A DNA stretch of 14,305 nt from DATFWK01 sp035259345. GTDB lineage: Bacteria > Actinomycetota > Thermoleophilia > Miltoncostaeales > Miltoncostaeaceae. The stretch lies in NCBI GenBank assembly GCA_035259345.1, contig DATFWK010000176.1, positions 1 to 14,305 of the forward strand, given 5' to 3'. Below are positions 1 through 7,350 of the stretch, piece by piece (position 1 is the first letter of the stretch; each line of letters opens with the position of its first letter). The position numbers were made by a program, and so were the translations under genes. Below the pieces are notes generated by a model, which did no database searches, was not told the origin of the DNA, and was given only the letters and a program-made list of their open reading frames with translations.

Positions 1-804
1 GTCGCCGACCTTGGCCGCCTCGGCGACCGGCATCACCTCGAAGCCGTCCATCACGGCCTCGAGCGCCCGGAGCGGGTCCACCTCGAGCACGATCACGTGG
101 CCGCCGAGGCCGCGCAGGCGCGAGGCGAGCCCGCGGCCGCACCACCCGTAGCCGCCCACCACGACCTTGCGGCCGGCGATGAGGATGTTCGTCGCCCGCA
201 GCAGGCCGTCGACCGTCGACTGGCCGGTGCCGTAGCGGTTGTCGAACAGGTGCTTGGTGTCGGCGTCGTTCACGGCGATCACCGGGAAGCCGAGGCCGCC
301 CTCCTCCTGGAGCGCGCGCAGGCGGATGACGCCGGTGGTGGTCTCCTCGGTGCCCCCGATGATCCCGTCGAGCATCTCGCGCCGCTCGCCGTGCAGGACG
401 CCGATGACGTCGGCGCCGTCGTCCATCGTCATGTGCGGCGCGTGGTCGATCGCGGCCATGATGTGCTGGTAGTAGGTCTGGTCGTCCTCGCCCTTGCGCG
501 CGAACACGGAGACCCCGTAGACGTCGACGAGCGCCGCCGCCACGTCGTCCTGCGTGGAGAGCGGGTTGGAGGCGACGAGCACCAGGTCCGCGCCGCCGGC
601 CTTGAGCGTGCGTGCCAGGTTGGCCGTCTCGGTGGTGACGTGCAGGCAGGCCGAGATGCGCAGGCCGGCGAGCGGCCGCTCACGCTCGAAGCGCTCGCGG
701 ATGCGGGTGAGGACGGGCATCTCCCGGTCGGCCCACTCGATGCGCTGGCGCCCGAGCGGCGCGAGCGAGAGGTCGGCGACGTCGTGCTTCAGGGTCTCGG
801 GCAA
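1..804 (-). CDS. ahcY: S-adenosylhomocysteine hydrolase (adenosylhomocysteinase), 3' end cut off by window edge
   Basis: This cytosolic NAD-dependent enzyme reversibly splits S-adenosylhomocysteine into adenosine and homocysteine, clearing the product inhibitor of methyltransferases. The visible 268 residues contain the family substrate-domain motifs HVTTETANL (about 55-63), GGTEETTTGV (150-159) and NRYGTGQS (189-196), then the NAD-binding glycine-rich segment VVVGGYGWCGRG (214-225). The NAD domain's remainder and the C-terminus lie outside the window. The spacing between motifs is compact, as in the short archaeal and thermophile-type enzymes of about 410-425 residues, rather than the mycobacterial form of about 495 residues with an insertion. 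The start is TTG at 804, chosen because GGAGGAG (809-815) sits four bases upstream and the next residues (PETLKHDVADLSLAPLGR) match the family N-terminus. It is the last gene of the leftward run, 53 bases after the isomerase. Family identity is very secure; a preference for a related nucleoside substrate cannot be excluded. Confidence 0.96.
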   Translation of the reverse strand, partial: MPETLKHDVADLSLAPLGRQRIEWADREMPVLTRIRERFERERPLAGLRISACLHVTTETANLARTLKAGGADLVLVASNPLSTQDDVAAALVDVYGVSVFARKGEDDQTYYQHIMAAIDHAPHMTMDDGADVIGVLHGERREMLDGIIGGTEETTTGVIRLRALQEEGGLGFPVIAVNDADTKHLFDNRYGTGQSTVDGLLRATNILIAGRKVVVGGYGWCGRGLASRLRGLGGHVIVLEVDPLRALEAVMDGFEVMPVAEAAKVGD

Positions 805-808
805 GGTG

Positions 809-815
809 CTCCTCC
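809..815 (-). promoter_or_regulatory. Shine-Dalgarno site deciding the TTG start of ahcY
   Basis: On the minus strand the bases read GGAGGAG, followed by CACC and then TTG. No ATG or GTG fits the conserved N-terminus better, so this strong site supports the rare TTG start. Confidence 0.7.
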
Positions 816-857
816 GGTCGGGTCGGCTCGGCGGGCAGTGTATCCCCGGCCCGGCCC

Positions 858-1946
858 TCAGGCCGCCGGGCCCTGCGCGCGGCCGTGCCCAGTGGTGGCC
901 AGGCGCTCCTTGAGCCGGTCGATCATGCCGATGGGCCCGGGGTCCACGTCGCGCAGGAAGGCGAGGTAGATGGAGGCGTAGTCGCCGAGCATCACCAGGT
1001 CGAGCATCCGCGCCAGCGGGCTCTGGCCCTCGGCCTCGATGCTGGTCACGCCCCGCACCTCGGGCGCCACGAGCTCCCGGGTGAGGTCGAACCTGCGCTC
1101 GACCTGGCGGTGGTTGCGGGGGTCGCGCAGCATCACCACGTGGGCGTCACGGCCCAGCCGTCCCATCCCGGGGAAGGCGCAGATCTCGTTGTGGTCGGCC
1201 TCGGGCAGCACCCCCCAGAAGGCCGGGATCTCGGCGTTCTCGTTGATCTGGCACTTCCAGCGGTAGGCGACCGCCGCGGTCAGCTCGGCCCCCCAGACGA
1301 TCGGCACGGCGCCGTCGAGCAGCGTCGCGAGCTGCTTGGCCGGGTTCTCCGCCTCGGGGCTCCCCGGGCCGTACGCGCGCACGGACGCCGCGAGCGTCTC
1401 CCGCGCCTCGGCGAGGTCCGAGTCGATGTGGGCGATCACCCCCATCCGCTCGAGCAGCACCGCCAGGCAGGCGAGCATGCCGACGAGCCCGGCACGCGGC
1501 ATCGGCGCCGGGGGCGGCTCGAGCACCGGCACCCCCTGCTGGCCGTAGAACGTCCCGAGCTTCCCGCCGGTCGAGATCGCGACCACCAGCGAGGCCCGGT
1601 CCACCGCGTCCATCGTGGAGGTCAGGGTCTCCTCGGTGGTGCCGGAGTACGAGATCGGGACCACCAGCGTGTGCTCGCCCACCCAGCCGGGCAGGCCGTA
1701 GTCGCGGATCACCGCCAGCGGCCGGCGAAGGCGCTCGCGGTAGGCGCCGGCCAGGAGGTCCCCCGCGATCGCCGAGCCGCCCATGCCGCAGACCGCCACC
1801 TCCCGCACGGCGTCCGGCGGGAACGGGATCTCGAGCGCACGGGCCCGATCGACGGCCCGGTCGAGCGCGGCGACCGCTTCGCCGTGCGCCCCGAGCAGCC
1901 CGAGCGTGTCGAGCCCCGCGGTCGCGGGATCGTCGAGCGCGGCCAT
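858..1946 (-). CDS. Bifunctional phosphoglucose/phosphomannose isomerase (SIS-domain, archaeal-type)
   Basis: A 362-residue cytosolic enzyme predicted to interconvert fructose-6-phosphate with glucose-6-phosphate and mannose-6-phosphate. The N-terminal SIS domain shows CGMGGSAIAGD (53-63) and the sugar-phosphate-binding loop SYSGTTEETL (99-108). The C-terminal half carries NENAEIPAF (235-243), DHNEI (251-255) and the closing segment DPGPIGMIDRLKERL (335-349), all typical of the PGI/PMI family of Crenarchaeota and Actinobacteria. Glu236 and His252 are 16 residues apart, the same spacing as the catalytic Glu203/His219 pair I recall for the Pyrobaculum enzyme, so it looks active. Actinobacterial relatives (mycobacterial TobH/Rv3256c type) are divergent, so true dual activity is inferred. 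The ATG at 1946 shares one base with the TAA of the upstream nucleotidyltransferase (TAATG), with a strong ribosome site just upstream. Together with that neighbour it suggests supply of mannose or glucose phosphates for nucleotide-sugar synthesis. Confidence 0.9.
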   Translation of the reverse strand: MAALDDPATAGLDTLGLLGAHGEAVAALDRAVDRARALEIPFPPDAVREVAVCGMGGSAIAGDLLAGAYRERLRRPLAVIRDYGLPGWVGEHTLVVPISYSGTTEETLTSTMDAVDRASLVVAISTGGKLGTFYGQQGVPVLEPPPAPMPRAGLVGMLACLAVLLERMGVIAHIDSDLAEARETLAASVRAYGPGSPEAENPAKQLATLLDGAVPIVWGAELTAAVAYRWKCQINENAEIPAFWGVLPEADHNEICAFPGMGRLGRDAHVVMLRDPRNHRQVERRFDLTRELVAPEVRGVTSIEAEGQSPLARMLDLVMLGDYASIYLAFLRDVDPGPIGMIDRLKERLATTGHGRAQGPAA

Positions 1947-2995
1947 TACTCCCCTCCTCCGATCGTCTCCCCGGTCTGCACGACGACCGGCCCCTCCAGG
2001 CGCACGCCGTCGGCGATGCGCGCACCGTCGCCCACGACCACCCCGTCCGCAAGCAGGCAGTCGCGACCGATCGCGACGAGCGAGCCCACGACCGCCCGGT
2101 CGAGCATTGCACCCGCCCCGACGCTCGTGCCCTCGCCGAGCACGCTCTGCTCCACGCGCGCGCCCGCCGCCACCGCGACCCGCGCTCCCAGGCTGGCGTG
2201 GCCGCCCACCTGGGCGCCGACCTCGAGGACCGCGCCGGGGCCGAGGTAGCGGTCGCCCGTCGGCGACTCGGTACGGACCGCGCCGGACAGAACGTCGACG
2301 TGGGCCTGGAGGTAGGACGCGGGCGTCCCGATGTCACGCCAGTAGGCGTCGGCGGGAAAGCCGTAGAGCGCGCCGTCCGCGGCGACCACCGGGAATACCT
2401 CGCGCTCGATCGAGCAGGGCGTCGCCGGCGGGATCCGGTCGATCAGGCGCCGCTCGAGCAGGTAGGTGCCCGCGTTGATGAGGAACGGCTCGCCGGGCAC
2501 GAGCTCCTCCGGTCGCGGCTTCTCCACGAAGGCGAGCACACCGCGGTCGGGCCGCAGGCGCACCAGCCCCCACGGCGAGGGATCCTCGACCGGCGTGAGG
2601 GCGACCGTCCCCTCGGCACCGGTCCGGCGGTGCTGGTCCACGAGGGCCGCCAGGTCGAGGTCCGTCAGGACGTCGCCGTTCAGGACGATGACGCGCTCGC
2701 CCGCGAGCGCCGGCTGGGCGTTCTTGATCGCGCCGGCCGTGCCGAGCGGCACCGGGTCGACCACGTAGCGCAGGCGCATGCCGACCGCCGCGCCGTCGCC
2801 GAAGTGGGCCTCGAGCGCCTCGGGCCGGTAGCCGCAGGAGAAGACCACGTCGGTGACCCCGAAGCGGCGGAGGTGGTCGAGCTGGTGCGCGACGAACGGC
2901 CGGTCCACGAGCGGCATCATCGGCTTCGGCCGCGTGTCGGTGAGCGGGCGGAGGCGCCGGCCCTCGCCGCCCACCAGGACGATCGCCTCGATCAC
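1946..2995 (-). CDS. Sugar-1-phosphate nucleotidyltransferase with C-terminal hexapeptide (left-handed beta-helix) domain, probably mannose-1-phosphate guanylyltransferase
   Basis: A cytosolic enzyme that joins a sugar-1-phosphate to an NTP, releasing pyrophosphate and an NDP-sugar. The N-terminal Rossmann-like domain (about 1-235) begins with LVGGEGRRLRPLT and PKPMMPL (7-29), the NTP-binding signature. It continues with LGTAGAI (84-90), NGDVL (106-110, metal-binding Asp108), FVEKP (156-160) and YWRDIGTP (218-225). Residues from about 247 to 345 show repeated turns of the type VGAGA, IGRDC and VGDGARI, a hexapeptide beta-helix. At 349 residues the size matches ManB/ManC-like (Rv3264c-type) guanylyltransferases. 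Glucose-1-phosphate uridylyl- or thymidylyltransferase remains possible. The neighbouring isomerase favours mannose and the adjacent dehydrogenase accepts either sugar type. The start is GTG at 2995, forming a GTGA overlap with the dehydrogenase stop and placing the NTP signature at the N-terminus; a longer reading to 3133 only adds Arg-rich shadow sequence. Confidence 0.92.
   Translation of the reverse strand: MIEAIVLVGGEGRRLRPLTDTRPKPMMPLVDRPFVAHQLDHLRRFGVTDVVFSCGYRPEALEAHFGDGAAVGMRLRYVVDPVPLGTAGAIKNAQPALAGERVIVLNGDVLTDLDLAALVDQHRRTGAEGTVALTPVEDPSPWGLVRLRPDRGVLAFVEKPRPEELVPGEPFLINAGTYLLERRLIDRIPPATPCSIEREVFPVVAADGALYGFPADAYWRDIGTPASYLQAHVDVLSGAVRTESPTGDRYLGPGAVLEVGAQVGGHASLGARVAVAAGARVEQSVLGEGTSVGAGAMLDRAVVGSLVAIGRDCLLADGVVVGDGARIADGVRLEGPVVVQTGETIGGGE
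1949..1960 (-). promoter_or_regulatory. Strong Shine-Dalgarno region of the isomerase gene
   Basis: The minus strand reads GGAGGAGGGGAG just before TAATG. It lies inside the last codons of the upstream gene, so stop, start and ribosome site are merged and translational coupling is likely. Confidence 0.65.
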
Positions 2996-4278
2996 GTGCG
3001 CCCGATCGCCTCGTAGTCGAAGCCGGCGGCGCGCATCGCCGCCCCGTCGAGCGCGTTCCGGCCGTCGATCACGACCGGCCTCGCCATCGTCGCGCCCGCC
3101 GCGGCCCAGTCGAGGGCGAGGTACTCCGGCCACTCGGTGACCAGCACGGCGGCATCGGCGCCCTCGAGCGCCTCCCCCGCCGAGCCCGCCAGCTCGACCC
3201 CGCGCAGGCGCTCACGCGCCGCGTCCATCGCGACCGGGTCGTGGGCGGTCACGATCGCGCCCTCGGCGATCAGCCGCGCCGCGAGCACCAGGCTCGATGC
3301 CTCACGCATGTCGTCCGTGCCCGGCTTGAAGGCCAGGCCGAGCAGGGCGACCCGCTTGCCGTCGAGCTCGCCGAGGTGCTTCTTGAGCTTGCCGACGACC
3401 CGGCGCTTCTGGAGCTCGTTGACCTCGATGACGGCGGTCAGGAGCTGGAAGTGGTAGCCGGAGTTCCCGGCGAGCTGCTTGAGGGCGGACACATCTTTCG
3501 GAAAGCAACTGCCGCCGAAGCCAATTCCGGGCCGCAGAAAGGACGTGCCGATCCGCTGGTCGAGCCCCATTCCCTGGGCGACGGTCGCGACGTCGGCGCC
3601 CACCTCCTCGCAGACGTTCGCGATCTCGTTGATGAAGCTGATCTTCGTCGCGAGGAAGGCGTTGGACGCGTACTTGATCATCTCGGCCGTCGCCACCGAG
3701 GTGCGGACGACCGGGGCGCCGAGCGGCTCGTAGACGGCGGCGAGACGGTCGCCGTCGGCCGGCTCGAACTCGCCGATCACGACGCGGTCCGGGCGGAGGA
3801 AGTCCGCGATCGCGACGCCCTCCTTGAGGAACTCCGGGTTCGAGCAGTAGCCGAGGCCGAGGCCGCGGGCGGCGAGCTCAGACCGCACGCGCTCGCCGGT
3901 CCCGACCGGCACGGTGCTCTTCATGGCGAGCAGGTGGCGCGGGTCGACGCCGGTCGCCGCCAGCTCGTCGACGAAGCCCATCACCCGGGAGAGGTCGGCG
4001 TCGCCCGAGTAGGTGGGCGGGGTGTCGACCGCGACGAAGATGATCTCCGAGCGCTCGAGCAGGCGCTCCAGCGACAGCGTGAAGGTGAGCCGCTCCCGGT
4101 GCTCGGCGATGAGCTCCTCGAGCCCCGGCTCGTGGATCGGCACCGACCCGTCCGCGAGCGCGGCGATCTTGCGCGGGTCGATGTCGCGGATCGTCACCTC
4201 GTGGCCCATGGTCGCGAGGCAGACGCCGGTGACGAGCCCGACGTACCCGGCTCCCACGACCCCGATGCGGGACATCAT
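2992..4278 (-). CDS. UDP-glucose/GDP-mannose 6-dehydrogenase family protein
   Basis: This cytosolic enzyme uses two NAD+ to oxidise C6 of an NDP-hexose to the uronic acid, a precursor of acidic envelope polysaccharide. The 428 residues show the N-terminal NAD site GVVGAGYVGLVTG (6-18), PIHEPGLEEL (47-56), FVAVDTPP (81-88) and STVPVGTGERV (121-131). The central helix region has NPEFLKEG (147-154), and the active-site segment GIGFGGSCFPKD (251-262) carries the catalytic Cys258. The C-terminal domain includes LLGLAFKPGTDDMREASS (about 311-328) and a final DGRNALD. All key residues are present and the length is normal. UDP-glucose 6-dehydrogenase is the commonest identity, but GDP-mannose dehydrogenase cannot be separated by eye, and the neighbouring mannose-type genes keep it open. 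Two tandem ATGs (4278 and 4275) could serve as start; the first is used here. It begins 22 bases after the LCP gene stop and overlaps the nucleotidyltransferase by four bases. Confidence 0.95.
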   Translation of the reverse strand: MMSRIGVVGAGYVGLVTGVCLATMGHEVTIRDIDPRKIAALADGSVPIHEPGLEELIAEHRERLTFTLSLERLLERSEIIFVAVDTPPTYSGDADLSRVMGFVDELAATGVDPRHLLAMKSTVPVGTGERVRSELAARGLGLGYCSNPEFLKEGVAIADFLRPDRVVIGEFEPADGDRLAAVYEPLGAPVVRTSVATAEMIKYASNAFLATKISFINEIANVCEEVGADVATVAQGMGLDQRIGTSFLRPGIGFGGSCFPKDVSALKQLAGNSGYHFQLLTAVIEVNELQKRRVVGKLKKHLGELDGKRVALLGLAFKPGTDDMREASSLVLAARLIAEGAIVTAHDPVAMDAARERLRGVELAGSAGEALEGADAAVLVTEWPEYLALDWAAAGATMARPVVIDGRNALDGAAMRAAGFDYEAIGRT

Positions 4279-4300
4279 CGTCCCGCCGCGGATGGACTCA

Positions 4301-6199
4301 CTACGGGGTGACCTCGTCCTGGTGGACGACGATCGCGGTGTCGTGCCCCTTCCGGACGTGCACCTTCCCCGGGAGGAGCATGTTGGTGCGCATGTCGCGG
4401 ATCGTCTCGACGGTGAGGTCCTCGTCGAGGGAGTTCGTGATCCAGTACGTCATCCTCCCGCGCTGCCAGAGCAGGCGCTGCATGTTCTTGCCGTCGTAGA
4501 AGGTCGAGTTGCCCTGGCGGTCGACGCCGGTGCGCCCCCGCACGAGCGGCGGGCTCTTCAGGCTGGTCTGCATGATCGTGACGTACGAGTACGGGCCGAT
4601 CTGCGAGCCGCGCGGGAGCCGGAAGACGATCACGAAGGCGTTCGGCTTGCCCCGGTCGCCGCGGACGACGTTGTAGAGGCGGTACCGGGCCACGTGCGCG
4701 CCGCGCGGCACGTGGGTCGGCACGAGCAACGGCATGCCGGTGAGCGAGCGGGCGTTGCGGATGAGGCGGGCGAGGCTCGTCGTGCCCACCGTGTCCGGCC
4801 GCTGCTTGACGGCCTGCACCTTCGGCGGCCGGGCGAGGGAGCCGGCCCAGTCGGCGCCGATCATCACGTTCACGTTCGCGGCGCGCGGCTGGCCGGCGCG
4901 GCGCGGGGCGATGCTGGCGGAGGCCCCGAAGAGGCCCTGGACGACCTTCGCCTCGTTGCGCCAGCCCGGCGCGTAGAAGACCGCCGTGTTCGCGTAGGTG
5001 CCGTCCGGGGCGTTGCCGCCGGTGAAGGCCTGGTAGCCCTTCCCCGCGAGGTCGAGGGCGGCGTCGCGCCCGGCGAGCAGCCGCCCGCCGCCGTTGTAGA
5101 CCGCGACCGTGGTGGCGGCCGGCTTGCGGGAGCGCACGGGCCCGCCGCCGGTCACGAAGACCGGGTTCTTCCACTCGTCGAGCTTGTCCAGCATCTCCCG
5201 CTGGGAGGCCTCCACGATGGACGCGCCCGCCGCCGTGCTGGTCACGTGGCCGTCGATCCGGATGCGGGCGATGCGCTCCTTCTCGGTCGTGAACGCGAAC
5301 TCGAGGAAGTCCTTGAGCTTGCTGGTGGAGCGCAGGTCCGTGGTGACGTTGTCGTGGATCGCGTCCACGATGTTGTTCAGGCCGCTGAGCCCGTTGGTCT
5401 GGCGCTTGAGCTCGGAGAGGAACGCCTGCTGGCGCACGATGCGCGCGAAGTCCGAGTCCGTGTGCCGGAAGCGCACGTAGTCGAGCGCGTTGTCGCCGTT
5501 CAGGAGCTGATAGCCCGGCTGGATGTTGATCTTCGCGTAGCTCGGCCCGGGGCCCGAGTTGTCGTTGAAGTAGCGCCGGTCGACGTCGAGGTAGATGCCG
5601 CCCGTGTTGTTGACGAGCTGCACGAACGCCTTGAAGTCGATGTTGAAGAAGTTGTTGATCGGCTCGCCGGTCAGCTGGCGCACCGTCTCCACCGTGAGCT
5701 TCGGCCCGCCGAACGAGAACGCGGAGTTGATCTTGTTCTGGCCGTGACCGGGGATCGGCACGTAGAGATCGCGCGGGAAGGACAGCATCGAGATGAAGCC
5801 GGCCTTGAAGTCCAGGCGGACCAGGATCAGCGTGTCGCTGCGGCCGTTGTCCCCGGCCCCCTGCCGCCCCGGGCGCTTGTCCGAGCCGATGATCAGGACG
5901 TTGTACGGGCGCCCCGGAAGGTGCGGGTCGAGGATCTTGCGGGCCTGGCGGATCGCCACGGTGTCGTTCGCCGGGTTGGAGAGCGCCCGATCGGCCAGCT
6001 TGGCCGCGTAGAGGGCGGCCGCCGCGGCGCTCCCCACGGCCAGGACGACGACCCACGCGAGCACCGTGAACCACGGGCGCCGCCGGCGCGGCATCCGGTA
6101 GTACGTCGCGTCGCGGTGGTCAGGGGGGAGCTCCGGCGGCCCGGCGCCGGCAGTCTGCTCCTCCGGCGGGGCGACCGGCGGCGGCTCGAGGATGCTCAC
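4301..6199 (-). CDS. LytR-CpsA-Psr (LCP) family cell-wall glycan ligase with LytR_C domain and an extra C-terminal domain
   Basis: LCP proteins sit in the membrane and transfer polyprenyl-linked glycans (teichoic acid, arabinogalactan, capsule) to peptidoglycan. The 632 residues start with a Pro-rich cytosolic segment (1-36) and basic MPRRRRP, followed by one membrane helix (about 43-67). The extracellular LCP domain (about 97-265) has VLIIGSDKR (101-109), SDTLILVRLD (121-130, with Asp122), SFPRDLYVPIPG (140-151, with Arg143), KINSAFSFGG (156-165) and DYVRFRHTDSDFARIVRQQ (240-258). A LytR_C-like domain follows (about 363-425), beginning TTVAVYNGGGRLL. About 150 further residues (478-628), with LLVPTHVPRG and YWITNSLDEDLT, form another domain, discussed under findings. 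The GTG start at 6199 overlaps the peptidase stop as GTGA; GGAGG lies ten bases upstream. Reading on to 6511 would translate the peptidase gene in the wrong frame. The neighbouring sugar-nucleotide genes fit a role in attaching an acidic envelope polymer. Confidence 0.93.
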   Translation of the reverse strand: MSILEPPPVAPPEEQTAGAGPPELPPDHRDATYYRMPRRRRPWFTVLAWVVVLAVGSAAAAALYAAKLADRALSNPANDTVAIRQARKILDPHLPGRPYNVLIIGSDKRPGRQGAGDNGRSDTLILVRLDFKAGFISMLSFPRDLYVPIPGHGQNKINSAFSFGGPKLTVETVRQLTGEPINNFFNIDFKAFVQLVNNTGGIYLDVDRRYFNDNSGPGPSYAKINIQPGYQLLNGDNALDYVRFRHTDSDFARIVRQQAFLSELKRQTNGLSGLNNIVDAIHDNVTTDLRSTSKLKDFLEFAFTTEKERIARIRIDGHVTSTAAGASIVEASQREMLDKLDEWKNPVFVTGGGPVRSRKPAATTVAVYNGGGRLLAGRDAALDLAGKGYQAFTGGNAPDGTYANTAVFYAPGWRNEAKVVQGLFGASASIAPRRAGQPRAANVNVMIGADWAGSLARPPKVQAVKQRPDTVGTTSLARLIRNARSLTGMPLLVPTHVPRGAHVARYRLYNVVRGDRGKPNAFVIVFRLPRGSQIGPYSYVTIMQTSLKSPPLVRGRTGVDRQGNSTFYDGKNMQRLLWQRGRMTYWITNSLDEDLTVETIRDMRTNMLLPGKVHVRKGHDTAIVVHQDEVTP

Positions 6200-7329
6200 G
6201 CCGCGCCGACCTCCGCCCGCACCCCGCGGGCGGCGACGAGCCGGGCGAAGTCGACGAGCGCCCGGCGGTAGCTCGCGAGGCTCCCGACCTCGACGTGCTC
6301 CTTCGGCCCGTGGTGCCCGCCGCCCCGGGGGCCGAACTCGATCGCCGGGACGCCGACCTCGAGGAAGGCGACCGCATCGGACGCGCCGTCGCGCCCGACG
6401 GACGCGGCGGACGGCTCGTACCGCGTCACGGCCTCGAGCAGCATCCCGACCATCGGGTGGGCGGGGTCGACGTCTGCCGGCGGGCGCTCGACGAGCACCT
6501 CCACCCGCCACGGGCCGGAGGCCCGCACCTGCCGGAGCACGCGCGCGGGGTCCTGCCCGGGCAGGTAGCGGATGTCGATGTCGAGCCGGCAGAGGTCCGG
6601 CACCTTGTTGATCGCGTCGCCGCCGGCGATCCGGCCGAGGTTGATGGACGGGTGCGCGAACAGCGGCGTGGACTCCTGCGCGAAGGGCAGCTCTGCGAGC
6701 CCCTGGAACAGCTCAATACCCCGCAGCACGGCGCTCTCGCCCAGCCAGGGGGTGGAGCCGTGGGCGGCCACGCCGTCGACCTCTGCGCGCAGCATGAGCA
6801 CGCCCTTGGCCTGGACGCCGACCTGCATGTCCGTCGGCTCGCCGCAGACCACGAAGTCCGCGCGCAACCCCTCCCGCACCAGCATCTCCGTACAGTTCGC
6901 CCCCGCCTCGGACCGCTCCTCGTCCGGCACCACGAGCAGCTCGAGCGACGCGCCGTCGAGCTCGCCGTGGAGGTCGGCGAACGCCAGCATCATCGCCGCG
7001 AGCGCGCCCTTCATGTCGTAGGCGCCGCGACCGTAGAGGCGCCCGCCATCGAGCCGCGCCGAGAACTGGTCAGGGTGCCCCGGGACGACGTCCAGGTGGC
7101 CGTGGAGCACCACGCGCGGGCCGCCGTCGCCGACGCTCGCCACGAGGCACTCGCGGCCCGCGAGCTCGCGCCGGACCACCGTCACGCCGCGACCCTCCAG
7201 CCAGCCCTCGACGAAGTCGATTGCGGGCCCGAGTCCCTGGGGGCGAGAGGTGTCGTAGGCGATGAGCCGCTCGGTGAGCCGAACCTCGTCCAATCGGATG
7301 AGGATATCCGAGGCCGCGTCGAGAGCCAT
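6196..7329 (-). CDS. M20 family metallopeptidase (ArgE/DapE-like deacylase or dipeptidase)
   Basis: A 377-residue, probably cytosolic, zinc-dependent amide hydrolase of the M20 family, which includes acetylornithine deacetylase, succinyl-diaminopimelate desuccinylase and carboxypeptidase G2. The expected residues are in order: HGHLDVVPG (76-84, His78 metal ligand, Asp80), GRGAYDMKG (100-108, Asp105), VPDEERSEAG (134-143, Glu137/Glu138), CGEPTDM (162-168, Glu164), AAHGSTPWLGESA (188-200, His190 in the lid/dimerisation domain) and GGGHHGPKEHVEV (336-348, His340). Nothing catalytic is missing, so it is predicted to be active. The exact substrate cannot be assigned. No arg or dap genes are near, and the tight coupling to an LCP gene allows, but does not prove, a link to cell-wall amide substrates. 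The ATG at 7329 gives the expected N-terminus but lacks a clear Shine-Dalgarno. It lies 21 bases after the transporter stop and its TGA overlaps the GTG of the LCP gene. Confidence 0.9.
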   Translation of the reverse strand: MALDAASDILIRLDEVRLTERLIAYDTSRPQGLGPAIDFVEGWLEGRGVTVVRRELAGRECLVASVGDGGPRVVLHGHLDVVPGHPDQFSARLDGGRLYGRGAYDMKGALAAMMLAFADLHGELDGASLELLVVPDEERSEAGANCTEMLVREGLRADFVVCGEPTDMQVGVQAKGVLMLRAEVDGVAAHGSTPWLGESAVLRGIELFQGLAELPFAQESTPLFAHPSINLGRIAGGDAINKVPDLCRLDIDIRYLPGQDPARVLRQVRASGPWRVEVLVERPPADVDPAHPMVGMLLEAVTRYEPSAASVGRDGASDAVAFLEVGVPAIEFGPRGGGHHGPKEHVEVGSLASYRRALVDFARLVAARGVRAEVGAA

Positions 7330-7350
7330 CCGGGGCTCGTCGCGGACGGC

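Noticed and set aside
885..2249. A 454-codon plus-strand frame opposite the isomerase gene
   Set aside because: It is antisense to a complete isomerase with conserved active-site residues and changes to Arg/Ser/Pro-rich text at the gene border, as expected for a shadow.
2996..3133. N-terminal extension of the nucleotidyltransferase
   Set aside because: The extra residues are an Arg/Gly shadow of the dehydrogenase 3' end; the NTP signature begins right after the GTG at 2995.
4013..6271. A 752-codon plus-strand frame opposite the LCP and dehydrogenase genes
   Set aside because: The translation is Val/Arg/Ala/Asp/His-rich, low in motif content, and fully explained as an antisense shadow of the two confirmed genes.
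6200..6511. N-terminal extension of the LCP protein by about 100 residues
   Set aside because: The added part is Arg/Ala/Gly-rich and is the M20 peptidase gene read in another frame. The GTG at 6199 gives a normal cytosolic tail and membrane helix.
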